Source of the DNA: Papaver somniferum
Lineage: Eukaryota > Streptophyta > Magnoliopsida > Ranunculales > Papaveraceae
Direction of reading: 5' to 3'
Length of the DNA stretch: 64,000 bases
Assembly: GCF_003573695.1 (NCBI RefSeq)
Contig: NC_039365.1
Span: 130,101,466-130,165,465, forward strand
The first letter of the stretch is position 1. The number at the start of each line of letters is the position of its first letter. The notes beneath the pieces are model-generated. The model was not told the origin of the DNA. It saw only the letters and a program-made list of their open reading frames with translations, and ran no database searches. The translations under genes and the position numbers were made by a program. Positions 1-11,464 of this stretch are shown here, piece after piece.

Positions 1-1280
1 ACATTCTCTCTTGGATTCACAAATGGGTGTGAAGCAAGCTTTATGGATGTTTGAGATTTCAATAGGTGCACATAGGTTGCCAATTGTCCCATTTGAGTTT
101 TTAAATCCTTGATGGTCGATTCATTCTTTTGTTGGATTTTTTGTAACATAGAAATAAGACCTTGCATGCCTTGCATTAACGCATTGAGCTTGTCATCACT
201 CGAAGAATCACGCTCCTTGACGTGTTGTGGTTGAAATTGTTGTTGAGGTTGGAAGCGTGATTGTTGGAAACCACCTTGTTACACATATGGATTAGGAACC
301 GCCGCTTGCTTGTTGGCATAACTAAAGTTAGGATGATCCTTCCAACCGGGAATGTAAGTATTTGAGTACGGATCGTACCTTGTCCTTTGATTTGGGTACA
401 AAACATTTACTTGTTCGGTCTCCTCTTCGCATGAAGGAACAACTACGGAAGCTATACGTTGCACCATCTTTTCCATATTACCCATCCTTTGTTCAAGGTA
501 TGATGATGAATCACTAAATTCATGCGCTCGCCTAACCATTGGTTCATCTCTTGTGTTGAATTGTTGCGAGTTTGCATCCATACTTTCAATCAACTCGGTA
601 GCCTGGGTCACCGTCTTATTCACTAGTGCACCACCACCGCGGCGTCAAGAAGAGATCTATCACTTGGTTGAAGAGCTTCATAAAAGTATTGGAGTATCAT
701 AACGTCACTGAATTGATGGTGTGGATAGCTTTCCACGAATCTCTTGTATCGCTCCCAACATTCATACAATGATTCTCCCACATTTTGCTTCATCCCACAA
801 ATCTCCTTGCGAATTTGAGTAGCTTTTGATGCAGGAAAATATCTCTCGAGGAAAAGTTTCTTCATCCCATTCCATGTTGGGATACTTCCGGAAGACAAAT
901 AATACAACCATTCCTTAGCATTGCCCGCCAAAGAGAATGAGAAAGCTTTCAACATTGCTCCATCTCATTAGTCTCCGGTGGAAATATGGCCATGACTGTG
1001 GTATAGAAGTCCATAAGATGTTTGTTTGGATCTTCATTCACCATGCCATGAAAATTTGGTAACTCTCTAATCAACCCCGGCTTGATCTCGAAGGTTGAGT
1101 TAGTTTGGATACACCATTGTTGTGTATCAAGCTTGTGAGAAACTAGGTCCTTGAGTGTACGATCACCCATTGCTTCTTCTTGTATGTCCGAATCTGCGAA
1201 CTCACATGATGAAGAAGGAGGAAGCAGAGTGTTAACCGCTCGAATGAATTCCTTTAGTTGGATACGATATAGAATCTAAC
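1..1280 (-). pseudogene. Athila-like gag fragment (copy A1)
   Basis: This is the gag region of a Ty3/gypsy element of the Athila lineage, read right to left and cut by the window start. The capsid-type domain (623-955, minus) has the typical plant gag sequence around FSLAGNAKEWLYYL and LFLERYFPA. Upstream (949-1170) lies the part with PNFHGMVNEDPNKHLMDFY. Downstream (279-623) is the Gln/Asn-rich tail. The three parts lie in different frames, so the gene carries at least two frameshifts (near 955 and near 640) and a stop near 280. Compared with copy A2 (21924-23391) it keeps about 150 bp of capsid lost there, but lacks about 100 bp near its own N-terminus (around 1258). No zinc knuckle is visible. 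A structural particle protein would be expected; this copy is dead. Confidence 0.88.
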
Positions 1281-1326
1281 AAAGCAAGAATAAAGCAAAA
1301 TAAAAACAACTAAAATCGTCAGCTGC

Positions 1327-1344
1327 TCCCCGGCAGCGGTGCCA
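1327..1344 (-). other. Primer-binding site of copy A1
   Basis: On the minus strand this reads TGGCACCGCTGCCGGGGA, beginning 5 bases inside the LTR end at 1350. It is one base different from the A2 site at 23505-23522 and fits a tRNA-Asp-type site used by Athila elements. It fixes the element's orientation (minus) and the LTR boundary. Confidence 0.85.
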
Positions 1345-1349
1345 AAATT

Positions 1350-3770
1350 TGTTGCGTGTCTTAACCACAACAAATTAATTAATATTTTTCCACTTAATTA
1401 ACAAGTAATATAATGTAGTCAAGTTCGTTACCACGAGGAGCAAGAGTTTTTAGTTGTTCAATTTTCACAAAAGGGGGGGGGGGTTGTTTGGTTTTGAAAA
1501 GCAAAAGAAAGTAAATAAAGCAATCAAAAGTTTAAGTCGAAATCAATAAGAGAAGTTAGATCAAGGAATCCTTTTTCGTTTCAAAACAATGAATCAAGTT
1601 ATGTTCTTTTCCACTTTTTATTAGTCACAGATTATCACCAACCTTAGGTAAAGCAGCTAGCTCAGTGCTAAACCCCTAAATCCCTAGTATTACCGGATAC
1701 GAAAGTTCTCGACTACCGGATTCTATTCACCAAACCACCTAGTAGTAGCTCACTCAAGATGTAATTTATTTAAATGCATTAATATTTATGAATTTATTAG
1801 GTTGATATTAGTAGTTAGACTCTTAGCTCCAGGTCTACTTGCTAACGTTGTTGTCACACACAATTGCTCAACGGAATCCCTCCGCAAGGTCTCGTGTTTG
1901 CTACTTGTGTACAGAGTTAAGAAACGATTACTTATCCCCTAACTTTCACTAGATTTAGATCAATTAATAAATCAATTTAGTTGGCCACCTAAACAGTCTA
2001 TCAATCAACCATGAATGTATAAACATTCCTATTAGTAAAAACAAACGTTAATTGTGTAAAAAACTTCAAAGTAGATTTAAAAACAATTCACTTTCCAAGT
2101 CCAAGCCTTTTCTCAAATTCTTCAATCTTCACTTTCCAAATTCAAGTCCAATTCCTCAAACCCATGAGTCTAGAGAATTCTTCACTAATTGAGTCGCCGG
2201 AACATCACTGGTACCACCGGAATTTACTCGGAATCCTACTTGACAAGTCATCTCAGGTGACCGGGAAAGTCAAACCGGTTACCGGAAAAACGAGTCAACT
2301 CAGAAAGTCAAGTGAGTCAATACCGGGTCAGGTGAGTCAGAACCGAATCAGCTAGTCAGGTGATCTAGCTGAGCTGACTTGTCTGAGTTGCCATTTTTCA
2401 CAGGCTATGACCAATACTGCACAACCTTGCCAATTCTTTGCAGCTTCTTCTTCTGCCTGATTCAGTTCACAACAACATCACTATGTGCTCTGTAACTTCA
2501 ATAACTCAAACTCCACCAATCTTCCTTGTTGCTCTGTAAACCATTCTACCATTGCATTGCCACCAGCAGCAGCATTAACTCTTCCACTTCCGTCTCGAAC
2601 CACAACACCCATTCTTCCTTTATTTCTGTGTTGTTCTCTACAACATCAGCACAACCACCTCCAATTCTAAGTACCATCACTATCTGAGACTACAATTGTA
2701 CCACCACCTGAATTCATCCAAACCCCTTCAAAACAACATTGTTTCCTATGTTTCAGGCAATGAAACAATACTAAAACCACCTTCTGTACCATTTCACCTC
2801 TCTGCTGCAACTATGGCTCAAATAGCGAATCCCATTATGGAGCTTAACCTGTCCTATCATTCATCTAAGCATCCACCAGAACTGCATCTCCCTGCCATTC
2901 TCAGATTATTGACAGCACCAACAACAATTCCACTCTATCCCAGTTCCATAATCACCCATTACTAGTATCAACAGTATTACCATTTCCATTTCATTCTTTG
3001 TAACAACAACAACATCACTTCTCTTCCCATGTATATCAACAACATCATGCTAAACTCAGCTACCAATTGCAGTGAGAACCCATCTTCACCTCAGTCTTGA
3101 TTTCTTCTCAATTACAGCCCCAGAAGCTCACCATCATTACCATCTCGCAAATTAGCAGAAACCTCTTCAATTTCTTATCGTCTTTGCTATTACAGATTCA
3201 ACCAAGAACCCATTTAATCCATGGCAGCAACTAGCTGTTCTTCTTTCACTCATCTTCAAATTTTTCATAAATTTCACAGCATCTCGAATTGTCGTTGTAA
3301 CCCTAACTCGCCACCAAAATCATCATCAGTCAAGACCCATCTCTGCAATTCAATTTCTCCACCTTCAACAAACCCTAATTCCATCATCATTAACACCAAC
3401 AGGGTATTCTCGATTCACATCATCAGCAGCTCCATCTCTTCTGAGATATTCACAACGAAACTCTAACCCATAACAGTGACGAATCAAAACCATATGTGAG
3501 CTTCTTCTCTCGATATTGAATTCATCAGCAAACCCGTCTTCCTCCTTCGTTCATAAGATAATCAACAACTTTGTTTGTCCTCTGTAAATTATATCAAAAC
3601 CCTAATTCGGACATACAATAACACCACCACCTTCTCTGTCTCGATTTGATTCAATCATGTGCTGCAACTCCCAATTCTTCCATTTCTCGGTCTCTCAGTT
3701 TCTGCAGCTGCTGCACAGCCATTGTTCTTCCCCATTTCAGATGTGTAAATGAACTAATGATTGAGAGAAA
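1350..3770 (-). repeat. Athila-like 5' LTR, truncated (copy A1)
   Basis: The LTR end (plus reading TGTTGCGTG) adjoins the primer-binding site. It aligns base for base with the A2 5' LTR (23528-25940) and with the A2 3' LTR (7476-10019). The outer 341 bp present in A2 (25941-26281), including the terminal TGATAG, are missing. Like the A2 5' LTR, it lacks the ~221-bp stretch with the TATA box that is present in the A2 3' LTR at 8211-8431. A run of G occurs near 1476. Small plus-strand ORFs inside (for example 2696-2965 and 3221-3466) recur in the other copies but look fortuitous. Confidence 0.88.
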
Positions 3771-4991
3771 TTAGGGATTTGGTTAATGCATAGGCGTGCT
3801 TTTGACCAGAAAACCCTAATCTTAAGCTTTTCATGGCGCTGGCCATGAATAGGAGGTAAGTTAGCACACAGGGCGCTATTTATGGAAGGTTTCCATGAAG
3901 TGGCATGTTACCGCGGCAGAGTGGCATGTTGGAATATTACCGCGACAGAGTGGCATGTTGGCATGCCGATCAATATGTTGTTGTGGCAGGGTGCGTTTGG
4001 CTTTCCAGTTAGTATGGTGGCGCAGCATGGTGCGTTTGGCCTTTAATGTATGGTGGAAAGTTTATAGCGACTTGATTGGCTAAGAAAAGGGGGCCAACCA
4101 AACATAGGGCGCGGCTACACTTCTGGTGAGAGTTTGACATCTTTAGAGCGACTTGATTGGTCGATTAAAAGAGGGCCGGCCAAGCATGGGCGTGGCTACA
4201 CTTCTGTCGAGAGTGTGGCATCTTTAGAGCGACCTGATTGGTCGATGGGAAGTGGGGCCGGCAAGTATGGGCCCATCCACAACTTATGTGCGTGTGGCGA
4301 GTTTAAAGCGACCTGATTGGTCGAAGGAAATAGGGCAGGTTTAGGATGGGGCGTGGCCGATGGCAAGTGGCGCCAGATGGCCTAAGGCATGGCCACGCCT
4401 CCCTTTGCTTCTGCGGATCCCTGTTTTTCTGATTCTGGGCAGGGTTTTGCACCTACTAATCCATGGCGGATTAATTTCCTAGTTAGCCTAGGATTACTTT
4501 CGTCAAACAAGGTCTAGTATACTGCACGAGGCGCGAAACCCTAACTTCTGCAAGTTATTCAGGGCAATTGATTGAATTCTATACGTTGACACAGAGTTCT
4601 TTTAAGTTCATTTCCAGAGAGCAGCATGCTTTTCTGATTGAATACCTTATGAAAATACCTTATCCTTGATATTTGAAAATTCGTGCTACTCTGCGAGTGA
4701 ACACAAATCGTCATGCCATATCAACATTAAGGGTTCATCCGGGGAACATAGCATAGAAGGTATTCAAAGGAACTTATATTAAGTGAATATAGGCAAGGCG
4801 CCGAAATTTACAGAATATCTTGGATGGTTTCTACATTCGCCAGTCTATATAAATTTCATGTAGATATATTGAACGGCTCAATAAATATGCCAACGGAGAG
4901 GTTAGCACTCACGACTTTGTTTCCTTACAGAGTGACATCACATCAGATGCAAGGTTTTATGATTTTAACCCTAAGCTAAAAACCACCATCA
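3767..4991 (-). repeat. TX (Tat-like) 3' LTR, outer part
   Basis: This matches 29239-30463 closely and, in reverse complement, 62903-64000. On the minus strand it starts TGATGGTGG at 4991. The inner half is missing: the sequence is joined to the A1 LTR at 3767-3770 through a shared GAAA. It contains four direct repeats of about 77 bp (near 4070, 4147, 4220 and 4308), each with GCGACYTGATTGGYCG-like sequence, an inverted repeat around an ATTGG box. No coding sequence is seen. Confidence 0.85.
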
Positions 4992-5006
4992 ACATTAAGT
5001 CCACTG
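4992..5006 (-). promoter_or_regulatory. Polypurine tract of TX
   Basis: On the minus strand the bases just before the LTR read GCAGTGGACTTAATG. The same site in the second TX copy (30464-30479) reads GCAGGGGACTTAATG, and TZ has AGGGGACTTAA just before its 3' LTR. This is the expected place for the plus-strand primer. It shows that the LTR at 3767-4991 is the 3' LTR of a minus-strand element. Confidence 0.7.
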
Positions 5007-5289
5007 CTTAGCACGTAACAGTGGCATTGTTGCGGGGTAAGCATGAGATGGTGACAAACAAGAGTAAAATCGAAAGGGAAAGACGTGAAGAGATTTCCGA
5101 GGAAATTCAACTAACCTTTAGCAGAAGGCATGAGGAATCTATGATCCATGTATTGGCGTCTCTGCATAATTCTGACTCGGCCATAGGGTGTTGGCGTCAG
5201 CGCTGAAACTTTGGACGGCTAAGATGAGTGTTAAGGTGGTGGAGCCATCAGCATTATAACGTATTGAGGCAGTATTCCTGACAACAGAG

Positions 5290-7072
5290 TAGTGAGTGTT
5301 GAGGATTTTACACGTCTCAACACTAAGAGGATGAATGTGTTAAGGCAGTATGCCTTGCAACACAGTAGTGAGTGTTGAGGAATTTACACGTCTCAACACT
5401 AAGATAAAGGATGTGTTGAGGCAGCATGCCTGGAAACAGAATAGTGGCGTTTAGGAATTTGCATGTCTCAACACCAAGATGAAGGATGTGTTGAGGAAGC
5501 ATGCCTAGCAACACAGTAGTGGTGTTGAGGAATTTGCACGTCTCAACACCAAGAGGAAAATGTGTTGAGGAAGCATGCCTAGAAACACAGTAGTGAGTAT
5601 TGAGGAATTTACACGTCTCAACACTAAGATAAAGGATGTGTTGAGGCAGCATGCCTGGCAACACAATAATGGTGTTGAGGAATTTGCACGTCTCAACACC
5701 AAGAGAAAGGATCTGTTGAGGAAGCATGCCTAGCAACACAGTAGTGGTGTTGAGGAATTTGCACGTCTCAACACCAAGAGGAAAATGTGTTGAGGAAGCA
5801 TGCCTAGAAACACAGTAGTGAGTGTTGAGGAATTTACACGTCTCAACACCAAGAGGAAGGATGTGTTGAGGAAGCATGCCTAGCAACACAGTAGTGGTGT
5901 TGAGGAATTTGCACGTCTCAACACCAAGAGGAAAATGTGTTGAGGAAGCATGCCTAGCAACACAGTAGTGGTGTTAAGGAATTTGCACGTCTCAACACCA
6001 AGAGGAAGAATGTGTTGAGGAAGCATGCTTGGTAACACAATAGTGGTGTTGAGGAATTTGCACGTCTCAACACTAAGAGAAAGATGTGTTGAGGCAGCAT
6101 GCCTGGCAACACAATAGTGGTGTTGAGGAATTTGCACGTCTCCACACCAAGAGGAAGGATATGTTGAGGAAGCATGCCTAGTAACACAGTAGTGGTGTTG
6201 AGGAATTTGCATGTCTCAACACCAAGAGGAAAATGTGTTGAGGAAGCATTCCTAGCAACACAGTAGTGAGTGTTGAGGAATTTACACGTCTCAACACTAA
6301 GAGAGAGGATGTGCTGAGGCAGCATGCTTGGTAACACAATAGTGGTGTTGAGGAATTTGCACGTCTCAACACCAAGAGGAAGGATGTGTTGAGGAAGCAT
6401 TCCTAGCAATACAGTAGTGGTGTTGAGGAATTTGCACGTCTCAACACCAAGAGGAAAATGTGTTGAGGAAGCATGCCTAGCAACACAATAGCGGTGTTGA
6501 GGAATTTGCACGTCTCAACACCAAGATGAAGAATGTGTTAAGGCAGTATGCCTTGCAACACAGTAGTGAGTGTTGAGAAATTTACACGTCTCAACACTAA
6601 GAGAAAGATGTGTTGAGGCAGCATGCCTGGCAACACAATAGTGGTGTTGAGGAATTTGCACGTCTCCACACCAAGAGGAAGGATATGTTGAGGAAGCATG
6701 CCTAGTAACACAGTAGTGGTGTTGAGGAATTTGCATGTCTCAACACCAAGAGGAAAATGTGTTGAGGAAGCATTCCTAGCAACACAGTAGTGAGTGTTGA
6801 GGAATTTACACGTCTCAACACTAAGAGAGAGGATGTGCTGAGGCAGCATGCTTGGTAACACAATAGTGGTGTTGAGGAATTTGCACGTCTCAACACCAAG
6901 AGGAAGGATGTGTTGAGGAAGCATTCCTAGCAATACAGTAGTGGTGTTGAGGAATTTGCACGTCTCAACACCAAGAGGAAAATGTGTTGAGGAAGCATGC
7001 CTAGCAACACAATAGCGGTGTTGAGGAATTTGCACGTCTCAACACCAAGATGAAGAATGTGTTGAGGAACCA
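5290..7072. repeat. Minisatellite, ~74-bp unit, about 24 copies
   Basis: Each unit has two halves that both begin TGTTGAGGAA: a ~40-bp half with TTTGCACGTCTCAACACCAA, and a ~34-bp half with GCATGCCTAGCAACACAGTA. TGTTGAG and CTCAACA within the first half can form a stem. Variants alternate (ACGTCTCAACACTAAG against ACACCAAGAGG). A block of about seven units is itself duplicated with an offset of about 524 bp (6178-6375 equals 6702-6899). Long ORFs across it on the minus strand (up to 188 codons) only reflect unit lengths near a multiple of 3 and are not genes. A shorter array sits at 30826-31606 in the second TX copy. Confidence 0.95.
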
Positions 7073-7104
7073 TGACGGGAAGAGGGTCTCTGTGAAATCA
7101 GGAG

Positions 7105-7475
7105 CGTTGCTGATTTTATTTGCCTCGATTTTGGAGAAGTCGTTCCTGATCTTCACGTGTGATGAAATTGGATTGCTTATTCCCTTCTGCTGGACGTTCA
7201 AGAGAAATGCGAGCCTGTCCATCTATAAACGCTCGTCCTGCTGAAGTGCCTGCTCCGGATGTTAAAAGTATTCCTTGTCAGCTCCATCGGGGGTTGACGT
7301 GACTCTTGTGGTGGCCGCTCCGTTAGTGTCTCGAGGAAAATAGGTATCTCTTTCTGAGTTGTATCCATGTCTGTCTGAGCCTTACGAGAACCTTTTGTCT
7401 TTCCATCAAATCAACAGTGGCAAGAGGAGGTGTGACGCCTGAAGGGACATTTTCCGCGCCGCTGGTGTTGACAGG
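7105..7475 (-). pseudogene. TX gag, downstream fragment
   Basis: Two frames carry gag-like sequence. In 7323-7475 a frame ends in VRLRQTWIQLRKRYLFSSRH and a stop. In about 7108-7250 another frame reads with NFITREDQERLLQNRG, of the style seen in N-terminal Tat-lineage gag. The first part continues the ORF that begins at 26385 once the A2 insertion (7476-26281) and one TSD copy are removed. The capsid core and zinc knuckle are absent; the minisatellite follows. The assignment to Tat-type gag is by resemblance to the TZ gag start and is moderate. Confidence 0.6.
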
Positions 7476-10019
7476 TGATGCGTGTGGTAACCACAACAAA
7501 TTAACTATATATTTTTCCACTTAATTAAAAAGTAATATAGTGTAGTCAAGTTCGCTCCCACGAGGAGCAAGAGTTTTTAGTTGTTTAATTGTCACAAAAG
7601 GGGGGGGGGGGTTGGTTTGGTTTTGAAAATCAAAAGAAAGTAAATAAAGCAATCAAAAGTTTAAGTCGAAATCAATAAGAGAAGTTAGATCAAGGAATCC
7701 TTCTTCGTTGCAAAAAAATGAATCAAGTTATATTCTTTGCCACTTTTTATTAGGCACAGATTATCACCAATCGTAGGTAAAGCAGCTAGCTCCGTGCTAA
7801 ACCCTTAAATCCCTAGTATCACCGGATACGGAAGTTCTCGACTACCGGATTCTATTCACCAAACTACCTAGTAGTACATCACTCAAGATGTAATTTAAAT
7901 AAACACATTAAGATTCATGAATTTATTAGGTTAATATTAGTAGTTAGACTCTTAGATCAAGGTCTATTTGCTAATGTTGTATTCACACACAATTGCTCCA
8001 CGGAATCCCTCCGCAAGGTCTCGTGTTTGCTACTTGTGTAAAGAGTTAATAAACGATTACTTATCCCCTAACTTTCACTAGCTTTAGATCAATTAACAAA
8101 TCAATTTAGTTGGCCACCTAAACAATCTATCAATCAACCATGAATGTATAAACATTCCTATTAGTAAAAAAAACGATAATCATGTAACAAACTTCAAAGT
8201 AGATTTAAAACCAAAACTCAAAACATGTTAAGAACCAAAACTTCAAATTAGATTTAAAACCAAAACTCAATCAATAAAATTATCTACTCATGCTAAGGAG
8301 TTCACACAAAGAATAAAGAAAAGAGAAGTGTTGTATGTGTATAAGTGTGCAAAAGTAAAGTAGAGAACTTCTCTATTTATAGGCTTCAATTTTCTATCAA
8401 TCCTCTTAGGAATAGACTCCCTTTCCTTAAGCAATTCAATATCCAAGTCCAAGCTTTTCTCAAATTCTTCCATCTTCACTTTCCAAATTCAAGTCCAATT
8501 CCTTAAACCCATGAGTCTAGATGAGTCTAGAGAATTTTTCACTAATTGAGTCGCCGGAACATCACTGGTACCACCAGAATTTAGACGGAATCCTACCGGA
8601 CAAGTCATCTCAGGTGATCGGGAAAGTCAAACCGGTTACCAGACAAATGAGTTAACTCGGAAAGTCAAATGAGTCAATACCGGGTCAGGTGAGTCAGAAC
8701 CGAATCAACTAGTCAGGTGATCTAACTGAGATGACTTTTCTGAGTTGTCATTTTGCACAGGCTATGACAAATACTGCACAGCCTTGCCAATTCTTTGCAG
8801 CTTTTTCTTCTGCCTGATTCAGTTCACAACAACGTCACTATATGCTCTGTAACTTCAATAACTTAAACTCCACCAATCTTCCTTGTTGCTCTGTAAACCA
8901 TTCCACCATTGCATTTCCACCAGCAGCAGCATTAACTCGTCCACTTCCGTCTCGAACCACAACACCCATTCTTCCTTTATTTCCATCTTGTTCTCTACAA
9001 CATCAGCACAACCACCTCTAATTCTAAGTACCAGCACCATCTGAGACTACAATTGTACCACCACCTGAATTCATCCAAACCCCTTCAAAACAGCACCATT
9101 TCCTATGTTTCTGGAAATGAAACAATACTAAAACAACCTTACGTACCATTTCACCTCTCTGCTGCAACTATGGCTCAAACAGCGAATCCCATTATGGAGC
9201 TTCACATGTCCTATCATTCATCTAAGCATCCACCAGAACTGTATCTCCCTGCCATTCTCAGATTCTTGACAGCACCAACAGCAATTCCACTGCATTCCAG
9301 TTCCATAATCACCCATTACTAGTATCAACAGTACTACCATTTCCATTTCATTCTTTGTAACTACAACAACAACACTTCTCTTCCCATGGATATCAACAAC
9401 ATCATTCTAAACATAGCTACCAATTGCAGTGAGAACCCATCTTCACCTCAGTCTTGATTTCTTCACAATTACAACACCAGAAGCTCACCATCATTACCAT
9501 CTCACAAATTAGCAGAAACCCCTTCAATTTCTTATCATCTTTGCCATCACAGATTCAACCAAGAACCCATTTAATCCATGACATCAACTAGATGTTATTC
9601 TTTCACTCATCTTCAAATTTTTCATAAATTTCACAGCATCTCGAATTGTCGTTGTAACCCTAACTCGCCACCAAAATCATCATCAGTCAAGACCCATCTC
9701 TGCAATTCAATTTCTCCACCTTCAGCAAACCCTAATTTCATCATCATTAACACCAGCAGGGTCTTCTCGATTCACATCATCAGCATCTCCATCTCTTATG
9801 AGATCTTCACAACGAAACTTTAACCCATAACAGTGACGAATCAAAACCCTATGTGAGATTCTTCTCTCGATATTGAATTCATCGGCAAACCCATCTTCCT
9901 CCTTCGTTCTTAAAAAAATAAAAAGCTTTGTCTGTCCTCTGTAAATTATATCAAAACCCTAATTCGTACATACAGTAACACCATCACCTTCTCTGTCTCG
10001 ATTTGATTCAATCTTGTGC
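7476..10019 (-). repeat. A2 3' LTR, distal part
   Basis: This starts TGATGCGTGTGG (plus reading) after the TSD acagg. It aligns with 1350-3680 and 23528-25832 but keeps ~221 bp (8211-8431) missing from both other copies. The rest of this LTR lies at 16298-16596. About 150 bp corresponding to 25833-25982 were lost at the LD junction near 10019. Confidence 0.87.
8373..8381 (-). promoter_or_regulatory. TATA box of Athila-like LTR
   Basis: The minus strand reads TATAAATAG inside the LTR, in a segment found only in this one of the three copies. It is the likely core promoter of the family. Its absence from the two 5' LTRs (A1 and A2) suggests those could not drive their own transcription. Confidence 0.6.
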
Positions 10020-11441
10020 AGGTGTTTTTGGAAACATAAGATTTTGCGGCGAAATTGGCTCGAAAACTGTTTTTTGCGTTCATGGGAGGACATTTGCTAT
10101 TCAGACTCTCACTTTGGATAAGGGGTAACCTAATTACTAAGGGGCATCCCATTTCCAGGCATCTGCTAATCGCACCCCTACTCTGGATAAGGGGCAACCA
10201 TCTTCAACATTCAAAAATCAGGTTTTGGCGGGAAAAAAGTTTAGTTAAAGAGCAGTTTTGGCAATCGTGATTTGGAGGAGTTTGAGGTCGATTAAACCTC
10301 TGATTTTCATAGGATAGACTCCTTATGCGTCTAGGAATTTGATATGGGTGTTTAAATCGATTAGATTGGGCTCAAACGACGGATTTTTTTCAAGAAAATA
10401 TGGAAAGTCACGTGTGTGACCTGTTTTAGGGAATTTTAGAGTGATTAAAACGTTGTAAACCTTCGCAAAGATTTGTATATATCTAAGGAAGAGTTTAGAA
10501 TAAAAAGGAAAGCTCAGAAACGCGTAGAAATCCTAAAACAAGAAATTATCGCAACTTGGCCGTGAAGAGAAGGAAAGAGATTTTGGAAGATTTGGGAGGG
10601 ATTTAATCGGTATTTTTGATATAAATAGATGTCTTTGGTCATATAGAAGAGGTGTCGAGAGTTTGGGAACCTAAGGAGAGCCAGAGAAGAAGAAATCAGA
10701 GCTTTACCAAACTCTGTTTCATCTGCTGCTGCTGTTGAAGAAGAAGAACAGCTGAAGAACATTGACCCTCGGTAGACAGTCACAGAAAAGTGTCACTGTT
10801 TAACAGCTGAAGAACATTAAGCTGTTCAGGGCAGTCTTAAATCAACGACAAAGCAACAGTTTTTCTGTAACAATTCCATTGTAACAACTGTTTTGCAACA
10901 CCAATACACTGTTGCAAACAGTCTGTGTTATTAATTTTCACTCTTTTAATCATCTTTTGAGCAACAAACACATATTTTGAGATCATGATTAATATGAGGA
11001 GATAAACCACAACACTGGGATGACGGAGGAAGCCATATTTCATACGTGTGGTAATTATATTTAATTCTTTTTATGACTTTTTGCATTAATTTAATCTTTT
11101 TATGATTTTTCTTAATTTGTTGTGAAGTCGTATGATGATGTATGCTTGGTCTAAGTTCTTTTGATGCATCATGATAGCAATTTACCGTTAATCTTTTTGA
11201 AATCTACCCTGACAAAGAATTAGAGTCAATAAACAAGAGCTATAATTGTCTAAGAATTGATTTTTGAACCACATGGTATGAGGTTTGGTGGAATCCTGAG
11301 TCTCAGTAATCTCTCGACATTGTGACAAACCTTGTGTATATATTTTCTTTATTTTTATTGTTTTCTATTATTAAGTCTGAAATTGAGTCTACACAAGTCC
11401 GAGCTGAACGAACTTTACTTACCACTTAAAAAACTACATCA
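10020..11441 (+). repeat. LD 5' LTR (5'-truncated)
   Basis: This matches 14855-16297 nearly throughout. It ends AAACTACATCA at 11441, directly before the primer-binding site. A TATA box (TATAAATAG) lies at 10620-10628, and its partner in the 3' LTR is near 15461. No genes are seen inside. Confidence 0.88.
10620..10628 (+). promoter_or_regulatory. TATA box of LD LTR
   Basis: TATAAATAG sits in the same place in both LD LTRs. It lies about 820 bp from the LTR end, so U3 would be short and R-U5 long. A related solo LTR at 27658-28816 has a matching TATAAATAG near 28230. Confidence 0.6.
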
Positions 11442-11446
11442 ATTTT

Positions 11447-11464
11447 TGGCGCCGCCGACGCGGA
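11447..11464 (+). other. Primer-binding site of LD
   Basis: TGGCGCCGCCGACGCGGA begins 6 bases after the LTR end. The first 9 bases equal the A2 site (TGGCGCCGC) and the rest differs, so a tRNA-Asp-type primer is probable but imperfect. It sets the element's plus orientation. Confidence 0.7.

Larger units (their letters stand above)
4992..7475 (-). mobile_element. TX copy 1, 3' internal region
   Basis: This is the internal part of a short Tat-like element between its gag fragment (right) and 3' LTR (left). It holds 4992-5285 (unique sequence shared with 30464-30690), the minisatellite, and gag remnants. No protease, reverse transcriptase or integrase can be found, so TX is non-autonomous. Its 5' part lies at 26282-26462, beyond the A2 insertion. 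Confidence 0.75.

Noticed and set aside
3300..3810. Interstitial telomere repeat (AAACCCTAA words)
   Set aside because: The words are single and scattered, not in tandem.
1..5290. Simple segmental duplication of 22.2-30.7 kb
   Set aside because: The match is explained by two Athila copies and two TX copies. Each has private deletions, and the junction at 3767 is unique to the left copy.
5323..7035. Long minus-strand ORFs (up to 188 codons) with repeated Cys-containing units, looking like a repeat protein
   Set aside because: They are the translated ~74-bp minisatellite; frames change with small indels and all frames give similar ORFs. Same for 30797-31591.
5290..7072. CRISPR-like array of repeats and spacers
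   Set aside because: The whole ~74-bp unit repeats with no unique spacers, and the context is plant retrotransposon DNA.
7323..7520. 65-codon minus-strand ORF as a complete small protein
   Set aside because: The first residues come from the A2 LTR; only the part below 7476 is TX gag.
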